Source: Clostridiales bacterium
GTDB taxonomy: Bacteria; Bacillota; Clostridia; Oscillospirales; Acutalibacteraceae
Reading direction: 5' to 3'
Length of the DNA: 14,910 bases
NCBI GenBank assembly: GCA_012511485.1
Contig: JAAZFZ010000224.1
Span: 1 to 14,910 of the forward strand
The stretch's first letter is position 1. Each line of letters begins with the position of its first letter. Positions 1-6,107 of the stretch are shown in pieces. A program made the position numbers and the translations under genes. The notes beneath the pieces were generated by a model that was not told the DNA's origin, made no database searches, and worked only from the letters and a program-made list of their open reading frames with translations.

Positions 1-930
1 ACACGCAAGGGCATCAACGGAAAAGATGTCCGCATCGACGATGAAAACCAAATCGTCATCGAAAACGCCCACGATCCTATCATTGACACAAAGACCTTTG
101 CCTATGCTAAAGAGCAGTTGAAGCTGCGTTCAAAATCAAACTACCGTGGGGAAAAGAAGTATGCCACTGACTATTCGGGATTCCTGTTTTGTGGAGACTG
201 CGGCAGTCCGATGTTCTCCATGTCCCGCCCCGATCTTGCGGCGGCATACACTTGTGGTACCTATCACCGACGGGGGCTGAAGGGTTGCACTTCTCATCAT
301 ATCCGTGTGGATTTACTTGATGAACTGCTCAAGGGGTATATTCTCCGAGTGCGTGATAACTGTGAAAAGATGATTGCGGAGCTTGAGCAGGCAATCAAGG
401 AACAGCCCAAGCGTGAAGCAGAGCTGGGACTAACGGTTGACAGCATTGAGCAGCAGATTACCGATGCGAAAGATCAGTTAAAAGAACTGTACAAGCAAAA
501 GGTGCTATCCTCTCTCGGCAAGTCTGATGCAAAAATAAAAATCCGCGAGCAGGTTTATGAGGAAATGGAAAACGATCTGACCGAGCGCATTGCCGGGCTT
601 GAAAAGCAGTTTCGTGATGTCAGCGATATGCGTAACACCATGATTCATACCAACCGCCAAGCCAAAACGGTCATTGATGTTTTTGAGGATGTGCTGCATA
701 AAGCGAAGCTCGACAAACGGGATATCGGGCTGATTGTTGACCATATCACGGTTTTCGAAGATCACCTGAATGTCAAGCTGAAAACCGATGTGGACACACT
801 CCTCTCTCTTGAGGACAAGGAGGAAATCGTAAATTTTCGTGATGGCAGTAAGGATATCGAAAAAGACAGATTAGTCCAGTCAAGCACCAACAGACGGGAC
901 AAGGTCTTTGCTGTCAATGTTATCAGCAGC
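1..930 (+). mobile_element. Right end of an integrated element (serine recombinase type)
   Basis: The recombinase gene is the last gene of the element and points outwards into the target gene. The boundary is set by where SpoVT-like protein sequence begins, near 931; it could be off by a few codons because recombinase C-termini vary. The left end, cargo genes and element size cannot be seen. Confidence 0.7.
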
Positions 931-1380
931 GGTGACCCTCTCGAAATATATACAGATGCTGACGGAGAGGTGATTTTCAAAAAGTATTCCCCTGTGGGCG
1001 AGCTTTCATCAATTGCAAAGCAATATGCGGAAGTGCTGTTCAGGGGGACAAGTCTGCCCGTCATCATAACCGACCGTGACAGAGTTATTTCCTGTGCGGG
1101 TCTGCCGAAAAAAGAGGCTGTCGACCGAAGGGTAACCTCCGCTCTTGAGGAAATAATAGAAAGCCGCACAAACTATATAATGACTGCAGAGGGCGAAAAG
1201 CTGCGCCCGGTTGAAGGCCTTGACAGGGACGCAGGCATTGCCTGCCCCATTATTGGCGGAGGAGATGTTTCGGGAGCGGTGATTCTGCTCCGGAACGAAA
1301 ACGGTTCAATCCCTTCACAAACCGACGCAAAGCTTGTTATGGTAGCCGCCTCATTTCTTGGCAAACAGATGGAGGATTGA
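1..1380 (+). CDS. Large serine recombinase (C-terminal part) fused in frame to SpoVT C-terminal part; 5' end outside window
   Basis: The frame is open from the first base, so the start lies upstream; 459 residues are visible. Residues 1-~310 are the C-terminal half of a large serine recombinase: end of the Recombinase domain, a zinc-ribbon with CGDCG near residue 66 and further Cys residues around CGTYH and GCTSHH, then a long helical coiled-coil-like stretch typical of this family. The catalytic resolvase domain is not in the window. These enzymes integrate and excise mobile elements at att sites. From position 931 the protein switches to SpoVT sequence (GDPLEIYTDADGEVIFKKYS..., ending FLGKQMED), recalled as closely similar to Bacillus SpoVT. 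There is no stop at the junction. A TTG at 118 is only an internal codon. A chimeric product from an element integrated in spoVT is the simplest reading. Confidence 0.88.
   Translation, partial: TRKGINGKDVRIDDENQIVIENAHDPIIDTKTFAYAKEQLKLRSKSNYRGEKKYATDYSGFLFCGDCGSPMFSMSRPDLAAAYTCGTYHRRGLKGCTSHHIRVDLLDELLKGYILRVRDNCEKMIAELEQAIKEQPKREAELGLTVDSIEQQITDAKDQLKELYKQKVLSSLGKSDAKIKIREQVYEEMENDLTERIAGLEKQFRDVSDMRNTMIHTNRQAKTVIDVFEDVLHKAKLDKRDIGLIVDHITVFEDHLNVKLKTDVDTLLSLEDKEEIVNFRDGSKDIEKDRLVQSSTNRRDKVFAVNVISSGDPLEIYTDADGEVIFKKYSPVGELSSIAKQYAEVLFRGTSLPVIITDRDRVISCAGLPKKEAVDRRVTSALEEIIESRTNYIMTAEGEKLRPVEGLDRDAGIACPIIGGGDVSGAVILLRNENGSIPSQTDAKLVMVAASFLGKQMED
922..945. other. Candidate attachment-site junction in spoVT
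   Basis: The switch from recombinase to SpoVT coding occurs in ATCAGCAGCGGTGACCCTC. The 7-bp palindrome GGTGACC at 931-937 encodes the conserved SpoVT residues Gly-Asp-Pro and is a plausible crossover core. No strong flanking dyad symmetry is visible, as is common for hybrid attL/attR sites. The exact core needs the other element end. Confidence 0.5.
931..1380 (+). pseudogene. spoVT: 3' part of spoVT, interrupted by the element
   Basis: These 149 codons match SpoVT from the middle of its AbrB domain to its C-terminus; Bacillus SpoVT has about 178 residues. SpoVT is a forespore transcription regulator with an N-terminal swapped-hairpin AbrB DNA-binding domain and a C-terminal GAF domain. What remains is the second half of the AbrB hairpin (GDPLEI...DGEVIFKKYSP) and the whole GAF domain. 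The first ~28 residues, including the conserved RRIDDLGRVVIP-type strand, are replaced by recombinase sequence. No ribosome binding site or start precedes residue 931. If the missing part lies at the far end of the element, excision would restore the gene. Identification is by recognition of the family sequence. Confidence 0.85.
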
Positions 1381-1389
1381 ATATACCTC

Positions 1390-1440
1390 AAAGCACGGTA
1401 TGCGCCAAAAACGCATACCGTGCTTTTATATTTTTGTTTT
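1390..1440. terminator. Bidirectional intrinsic terminator
   Basis: A perfect 15-bp inverted repeat (1390-1404 and 1412-1426) with a 7-nt loop is followed by a T-rich run on the plus strand and carries A residues on the left side. It lies between the convergent spoVT remnant and the minus-strand metallo-hydrolase gene and can serve both. Confidence 0.9.
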
Positions 1441-2437
1441 AATTTTCGCTGTTGATATTGTTTGTGAGCGTCATGCCGCCGCTATCGTCAACCGTCACTA
1501 CAATTCCGTTTTCCTTAACTGTTGTATAGGTAGAGGTATGGGATATCATGGTTAGGTTCCATTTGACATTGGGATAGATTTTGCCCAGCCCGTTTGTAAC
1601 AACCGCAGCCTTGGGCATGAGCGTTTTAATAAGGGTTCTGTTAGTTGCCCCCGCATATCCATGATGGCCGAGCTTAAGAAGGTCAACATTGCCAATCTGA
1701 GGAGCGAGCCTTCTTTCAAGCCCTTGAAGATTTGTTATATCCGCCGCAAGGAAGGCGGCAAAATCGCCTTTTGTCAGCTTTGTGCCTATCGAATTGTTGT
1801 TTTCACCGATGCCCCTGTCGTTTATATCAGCCTTTGTGTTGAAAAATTGAATTGTGAAATCACCCATTGTAAAAGGCTCCGACGGAATTTGCGTAACGGT
1901 ATTAAACCCTCTTTTTTCGAGTGACTCAATAATTGTTAAGTAAACCTTATCCATTCTCCATGCCTTGAGCTCACCCTGCCTTGCCCGCTCAACATAGTAT
2001 TTCTTAACGTATGCCGTTTTAATTATAATATCCTTGTCGTTTATTATAGCCTCAAATCCTCCGGCATGGTCGTAGTGATAGTGCGTGGCAAGCACAAAAT
2101 CAAGGACAGCCTTGCCGTTTTCATCTCCCGCAACCTTTTTTATATAGTCTGTTACAACATCCTCATATCCGTTTATTCTGGCATTAGCTCTCGGGTTGTT
2201 GCTACCCTCGCCGCTGTCAATAAGCGCAAAATGCCCGTTGCTTTCAATAAGGATTGCATCGGAATTGCCGGTATTTAAAAAATGAATACGGTCAGCCGTG
2301 CCTTGGGAGTCAAAGGTCTCGGCAGTGATTCTATATCTGTCTTCATATTTATTGCAAAGAACAACGGTTATTATATCGAGTATGAAAACCGAGAACATTA
2401 TTGTCATTATTATTATTGTTGCAATTTTTTTTGCCAT
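1439..2437 (-). CDS. Membrane-anchored ComEC/Rec2-like metallo-beta-lactamase-fold hydrolase
   Basis: This 332-residue protein begins with one hydrophobic segment (about residues 5-28), a membrane anchor or uncleaved signal, so the enzyme domain probably faces outside. The rest is a metallo-beta-lactamase fold resembling the C-terminal domain of ComEC: an early IHFLNTGNSDAILIES strand, HYHYDH at 119-124 giving the metal-binding HxHxDH, a later LAADI acid, and LGHHG, another expected metal-ligand region. Such stand-alone proteins are common in Clostridia; proposed roles are phosphodiesterase or nuclease, but the substrate is not known here. Start ATG at 2435-2437 has a modest GGTGA upstream. 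It has its own promoter, is separated from the upstream operon by a terminator, and converges on the spoVT remnant. Confidence 0.85.
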   Translation of the reverse strand: MAKKIATIIIMTIMFSVFILDIITVVLCNKYEDRYRITAETFDSQGTADRIHFLNTGNSDAILIESNGHFALIDSGEGSNNPRANARINGYEDVVTDYIKKVAGDENGKAVLDFVLATHYHYDHAGGFEAIINDKDIIIKTAYVKKYYVERARQGELKAWRMDKVYLTIIESLEKRGFNTVTQIPSEPFTMGDFTIQFFNTKADINDRGIGENNNSIGTKLTKGDFAAFLAADITNLQGLERRLAPQIGNVDLLKLGHHGYAGATNRTLIKTLMPKAAVVTNGLGKIYPNVKWNLTMISHTSTYTTVKENGIVVTVDDSGGMTLTNNINSEN

Positions 2438-2469
2438 ATGGTCACCGTTTATTTCAAAATCAATTTGAT

Positions 2470-2499
2470 ATTATATCACAGACTGTCACGGGATGTCCA
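2470..2499 (-). promoter_or_regulatory. Sigma-A-like promoter of the metallo-hydrolase gene
   Basis: On the minus strand TGGACA (2494-2499) and TATAAT (2470-2475) are separated by 18 bp, and the -10 is preceded by TGA, giving an extended -10. It lies about 35 bp before the start codon at 2437. Confidence 0.75.
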
Positions 2500-2532
2500 C
2501 AAATATATTTTCCACCTAAAAGAATTTGTTGC

Positions 2533-2572
2533 AAAAAAAGCGCACCACAACGGAAAAACTTTTGCGGTACGC
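2533..2572 (-). terminator. Intrinsic terminator of the protease operon
   Basis: On the minus strand an 11-bp stem with two G-U pairs (arms 2562-2572 and 2540-2550), loop of 11 nt, is followed by seven T residues (plus-strand A run 2533-2539). It ends the operon before the metallo-hydrolase promoter. Confidence 0.85.
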
Positions 2573-2591
2573 CTGTTAACCTTTTGATGTC

Positions 2592-2636
2592 AAGCTCGCA
2601 AATCTGTAGCGAGCTTTTTCTGATGCGCTACAGATT
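2592..2636. other. Overlapping alternative hairpins after the ydbC-like gene
   Basis: An 11-bp perfect repeat (2601-2611 with 2626-2636) begins just past the stop codon of the minus-strand small gene. It overlaps a second 8-bp repeat (2592-2599 with 2609-2616) that on the plus strand is followed by TTTTC. The two cannot form together. It may stabilise the 3' end of the mRNA or be a relic. Confidence 0.5.
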
Positions 2637-2639
2637 ACC

Positions 2640-2858
2640 TCATTCTATGTCGGATATTATTTCCTTGAGTGCCACAAGCTCATCCTTGTTGAGAGTAATG
2701 CCCTTATTCATCTTGTCGTGGTCGGGCGACCATTCCCTGATGTCGTATTTCGGCTCCCTGCCGTTCCAGCTGATTAGGTTGAGCTCCTTTGTCCAGCCCT
2801 TGTTGTTCTCGGAAATGACTCCGATTGATTCAACGATTTCATAGGTAAACTCTGCCAT
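2640..2858 (-). CDS. YdbC/PC4-like small DNA-binding protein
   Basis: A 72-residue protein starting MAEFTYEIVESIGVIS and containing NGREPKYDIREWSPDH, which matches the YdbC family of bacterial PC4 (p15) homologues. Family members form dimers that bind single-stranded DNA; their cellular role is not firmly known, with links to transcription or repair. The start at 2858 is chosen because AGGAGG sits 6 nt upstream and the family begins there; a longer in-frame version from 2888 would lack a ribosome site. It is the last gene of a three-gene operon, 17 bp after the YgjP-type gene, whose stop codon lies just ahead of its ribosome site. Its size is normal for the family. Confidence 0.85.
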   Translation of the reverse strand: MAEFTYEIVESIGVISENNKGWTKELNLISWNGREPKYDIREWSPDHDKMNKGITLNKDELVALKEIISDIE

Positions 2859-2875
2859 AATTATCCTCCTATTAT

Positions 2876-3553
2876 TCAGCAGGTCCAATCCTCATTTGCA
2901 AGCTCCCTGTGGAGCTCCCTGAGCATCTTTTCCTGTTTTTTACGGTCCGGTATAATGCCTTCTACTATTGACCAAAACTCTTTGCTGTGATTGTGCTCAA
3001 GAATGTGAGCGAGCTCATGTACAATTACATAGTCTATGCACTTCTCCTGCGCCATAATCAGCAGCCACGAAAAATTGAGGCTGTTTTTGCCGCTGCAGGA
3101 GCCCCAGCGTGTGGATGCCGAATTGATTTTGACGCACTGCGGCTCAACTCCCATGAGCTGTGCAAACCTATTGACCTTATATTCTATGCAGGTTCTTGCT
3201 TGCTTTTTATATATGCTGATAATTCCTTCCTTTATTTTCTGAGAAGATAGCGATGCCGGCGCATAAAATTTTTCGCCGTCAAAGCCTATGCTGTTGCCCT
3301 GTGCCTGTGCAAGGGGATATACCTCGCCCATGAGCCTGAGAGAACAGCCGATTTGAACTGAAAATGCGCTCTTTTTTTCATTGCGCTGCCTTATTGCTTG
3401 GATTTGCTCCTCAATCCATTTGCGCTGTGAGGCAACAAATTCATCTATTGCCCGTTTGCTCATGGTAACGGGGCAGCGAACCTCGACAACTGCATCCTTT
3501 CGGACATAAATGCCGATGGTTTTTCTTTTCGTTCGAGTCAACTTGTATTCCAT
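2876..3553 (-). CDS. YgjP-type (DUF45) zinc metallopeptidase
   Basis: A 225-residue protein with the YgjP-like metallopeptidase domain. The zinc motif is HELAH at 179-183 with Glu180 as the expected catalytic base, followed by NHSKEFW with His189 as the likely third ligand. The RWGSCS signature at 149-154 and the N-terminal KRKTIGIYV strand also fit the family. No signal peptide is seen, so it is probably cytosolic. Natural substrates of the family are unknown. The ATG at 3551-3553 has GGAG 7 nt upstream and starts 3 bp after the stop of the secreted protease gene, so the two are co-transcribed. Confidence 0.88.
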   Translation of the reverse strand: MEYKLTRTKRKTIGIYVRKDAVVEVRCPVTMSKRAIDEFVASQRKWIEEQIQAIRQRNEKKSAFSVQIGCSLRLMGEVYPLAQAQGNSIGFDGEKFYAPASLSSQKIKEGIISIYKKQARTCIEYKVNRFAQLMGVEPQCVKINSASTRWGSCSGKNSLNFSWLLIMAQEKCIDYVIVHELAHILEHNHSKEFWSIVEGIIPDRKKQEKMLRELHRELANEDWTC

Positions 3554-3556
3554 TAA

Positions 3557-5149
3557 TTACTCCGCTGTCTGTGTCAGCTCAATGACGGCCTCAACGGCAA
3601 GTTTGGCATTGACCATCCTGTATGAGTATACAAGGGGATGAAACTCGTCGGGGTTATCCTCCACCTCATAGCAGGTGTTTTCGGGAGAACAGACAATTTG
3701 TTTTATTGTGTCGCCGGGAAGGTCAGGCTTGACTGACCATGCCAGTGCCGTCACAGCCGTGACAACCGGTGCAGCCATTGATGTGCCGGACATATAGCGG
3801 TATTTACTGTCTTGTGCCGAGCTGCAGCTGAACACATCATAGCCCGGTGCGCAGATATCCACCCTATCGCCGTAATTAGAAAAATCAGCCTGACGGAAAG
3901 AGGCACCGCCCATATTCTGCGCCGCACCCACAACGATGATTCTGTCTACAATCTGCTTTGCGCTTATGCCCGTTCTGCCGGTAAAGGCATTGTCCTGAGT
4001 TATTGAGCAGAACATTCCGTTATAAAAAGCATCCTCCGCCTTTTCCTTCGAGCCGTTACCCGCAGACTGAACGACTATATAATCATAACCTGCCTCAAGC
4101 AGCTTTGCCATGGAATAAGAGAAACATTTTGCTTCAAAATGCAAAAAAATCTCATAAAACGGTAACAATAATTCGCTTACCGGCATTGAAGCCGTTGAGC
4201 CGACGGAATAGTTGATGACCTTCGCACCATCAAGCACTGTGTAGACAAGACCTGTCAGCAGCCTTTCTGAGGTTGCCCAAAACTGGTGGTCTTCAGGCTC
4301 CCAGTCAACACAGTGAATCGTGCAGTTATCGCATATACCTGTAATGCCCGTATTGTTGTTGGCATTTGCGGAAATTATCCCTGCAACATGGGTACCATGG
4401 TCGTCTTTTATGTTCTGCTTCTTAAGCCACTCTTTTGGAAATACTATTTTGCCCTGCAAATCCTCATGCTCAAGGTCAAATCCGCTGTCAATAACACCTA
4501 TATCTATATGGTTAAAATAATCATTGTACTCCCATGCGCTCGGTGCCTGGATAGCCTCAAGCCACCAGTTACTGCCGCCGGGGTCCGATTCGTCCCAACC
4601 TAAGGTGTACTCCCCTCCGCCGGGGCTCGTCCACGGGTCTGAGGGTACGGAGGTCTCTGAAACCTTAACTGCAAGGTTGCAGACCGCAAGCTCAACCTCT
4701 TCGTTTTTCATAAGAGTGTCACAAAGAGCCTGAATTTCATTTATATCCTTGGGTTGAATTCGCAACTGGTACCTGTTGAGAATACCCAGATAGCCTACCA
4801 TGACGGCATCGATGCTTTTTACTATTTCGAGCTTGCTGAAAAAGGGTGTTCCGTCCTTAAAGAAGACCAGTATTTCGTCATTAACATAGCCGCAGTCCTC
4901 TGAGATATTAACGATACTCTTTTCTTCTGCCACACGGTGATAATCGCCCTTTGTGCTTACTGCTGTGAGTACGGGCTTTTTTTCGGGAAGTGGGGCTTTT
5001 ACACTGTTTTCAATATTTACTGTCGCTACGCTGCCATTAGTTTGTGAAAGCGTGACCCTGCTTTCGCTGATACTGCTCATGGGAATTGCATATGACCATA
5101 TGGCAAGCGTCAATGCAAGCACTGATATGTACGAAATAAGCCTTTTCAT
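3557..5149 (-). CDS. Secreted subtilisin-like (S8) serine protease
   Basis: A 530-residue protein with an N-terminal signal sequence (Lys-Arg followed by a hydrophobic stretch to about residue 23), a pro-like region to about 200, and a complete subtilase domain. The expected catalytic residues are present: Asp221 in GVIDSGFD, His251 in DDHGTHVAG, the oxyanion Asn365 in QSAGNGS, and Ser457 in SGTSMAAP. It should be an active extracellular or cell-surface endopeptidase; no cell-wall anchor motif is visible. Several Cys residues in the mature domain could form disulfides. The start has GGAGGT upstream and a near-consensus promoter about 50 bp away. It is the first gene of an operon with the YgjP-type peptidase and the YdbC-like protein. 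The substrate is unknown. Confidence 0.92.
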   Translation of the reverse strand: MKRLISYISVLALTLAIWSYAIPMSSISESRVTLSQTNGSVATVNIENSVKAPLPEKKPVLTAVSTKGDYHRVAEEKSIVNISEDCGYVNDEILVFFKDGTPFFSKLEIVKSIDAVMVGYLGILNRYQLRIQPKDINEIQALCDTLMKNEEVELAVCNLAVKVSETSVPSDPWTSPGGGEYTLGWDESDPGGSNWWLEAIQAPSAWEYNDYFNHIDIGVIDSGFDLEHEDLQGKIVFPKEWLKKQNIKDDHGTHVAGIISANANNNTGITGICDNCTIHCVDWEPEDHQFWATSERLLTGLVYTVLDGAKVINYSVGSTASMPVSELLLPFYEIFLHFEAKCFSYSMAKLLEAGYDYIVVQSAGNGSKEKAEDAFYNGMFCSITQDNAFTGRTGISAKQIVDRIIVVGAAQNMGGASFRQADFSNYGDRVDICAPGYDVFSCSSAQDSKYRYMSGTSMAAPVVTAVTALAWSVKPDLPGDTIKQIVCSPENTCYEVEDNPDEFHPLVYSYRMVNAKLAVEAVIELTQTAE

Positions 5150-5175
5150 TATACACCTCCTAAATCATTAAACTG

Positions 5176-5205
5176 ATTATAGGATTATTTTCCATGTATT
5201 GTCAA
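5176..5205 (-). promoter_or_regulatory. Promoter of the protease operon
   Basis: On the minus strand a perfect TTGACA (5200-5205) and perfect TATAAT (5176-5181) are 18 bp apart, about 27 bp before the start codon at 5149. Confidence 0.85.
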
Positions 5206-5223
5206 TAGCGGCATTAAAAACTA

Positions 5224-5252
5224 TTGTAATGTTTTTGGCTGTAATGTATAAT
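5224..5252 (+). promoter_or_regulatory. Promoter of the hydrogenase signalling operon
   Basis: TTGTAA (5224-5229) and TATAAT (5247-5252) are 17 bp apart, with the first gene starting 45 bp further on. Its -35 box is 18 bp from the -35 box of the divergent protease promoter. No Rex-type TTGTTAA palindrome is seen here. Confidence 0.75.
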
Positions 5253-5297
5253 TTATGATAAGTACTTTCTCTCTACACCTATATTCGGAGGATATAT

Positions 5298-5648
5298 ATG
5301 AAACTTATTGACCTTGTTAAAGTTTTGGACGCACAAATTATATACGGGCACGAATTTCTGGACAGAGAGGTGTTGAGTGCCTGCGGGAGTGACATGATGA
5401 GCGATGTGCTTGCCTTTGTCAAGGGTCAGGCAGTGCTGCTCACGGGTCTTGTCAATTCCCAGGTGGTCAGAACCGCCGAAATGGTTGATATGAATTGCAT
5501 CGTTTTTGTCAGAGGCAAGGTGCCGGATGAGGGAATAATCGAGCTTGCAAAATCATGCGAAATCGTGCTCATGAGAACAGAGATGGAAATGTTTACCTCA
5601 TGCGGACTTCTCTACTCGAAGGGGTTACGGGGAGGCAGCGGAAAATAA
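5298..5648 (+). CDS. DRTGG-domain protein, first of two
   Basis: A 116-residue protein that is essentially one DRTGG domain: start MKLIDLVKVLDAQIIYG, central SDVLAFVKGQAVLLTGLVNSQ, and a C-terminal CIVFVRGKVPDEGIIELAK strand-helix unit. The DRTGG domain occurs next to CBS pairs and in phosphotransacetylase and BioD-like proteins, and as small stand-alone proteins beside [FeFe] hydrogenase genes; its biochemical role is not settled, and ligand binding is likely. The ATG at 5298 has GGAGG 7 nt upstream. It is the first gene of the operon and its stop overlaps the start of the ATPase gene by one base. A second DRTGG protein follows at 7430, so the pair may form a heterodimer; this is inferred. 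Confidence 0.82.
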   Translation: MKLIDLVKVLDAQIIYGHEFLDREVLSACGSDMMSDVLAFVKGQAVLLTGLVNSQVVRTAEMVDMNCIVFVRGKVPDEGIIELAKSCEIVLMRTEMEMFTSCGLLYSKGLRGGSGK

Positions 5649-6070
5649 TGAGCAGCTTGCAACTTCATTTTGATGTGGACGGCGAGGATTTCACAAGAGC
5701 AGGCGAGGCCTCTGGCAGCATTAAGCGCACACTCAAGGAGCTGGGGCTTACACCCGATATTATCCGCAATGTGGCTATCTCCGTATATGAGGGCGAGATA
5801 AACATGGTTATCCATGCAAACGGAGGCATGATTGACTGCGAGGTTCTGCCGGATGTGATAAATGTTCTGCTCAGGGACAGTGGACCGGGCATTGCCGATA
5901 TTTCTCTTGCCATGCAGGAGGGATATTCGACTGCTCCCGATAATGTGCGTGACCTCGGCTTCGGAGCCGGCATGGGTCTTCCCAACATAAAAAAATATAC
6001 GGATGAAATGGAAATTTATTCAACACCTGGAGTCGGCACAACAATAAGACTCAAGGTTTACATAAAGTAG
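5648..6070 (+). CDS. RsbW/anti-sigma-like GHKL ATPase
   Basis: A 140-residue stand-alone histidine-kinase-type ATPase domain. The N-box is YEGEINMVIHAN (Glu48, Asn52, His56-Asn58), G1 is DSGPGI at 77-82 and G2 is GFGAGMGL at 104-111. There is no dimerisation or phospho-acceptor domain, so it resembles RsbW/SpoIIAB serine kinases rather than sensor kinases. No sigma factor or anti-anti-sigma partner is encoded nearby, so the neighbours (DRTGG and hydrogenase-like proteins) are candidate partners. The ATG at 5648 overlaps the preceding stop as TAATG; in-frame sequence extends further upstream, but family homology starts here. GGGAGG lies about 12 nt upstream, which together with the overlap points to translational coupling. 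Confidence 0.85.
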   Translation: MSSLQLHFDVDGEDFTRAGEASGSIKRTLKELGLTPDIIRNVAISVYEGEINMVIHANGGMIDCEVLPDVINVLLRDSGPGIADISLAMQEGYSTAPDNVRDLGFGAGMGLPNIKKYTDEMEIYSTPGVGTTIRLKVYIK

Positions 6071-6107
6071 CTTAACATCAGGATACGCATTGGAACGGAG
6101 GTTCAAA

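Noticed and set aside
118..120. TTG as start of a 420-residue protein
   Set aside because: The frame is open to position 1 with recombinase-like sequence and there is no ribosome site before it.
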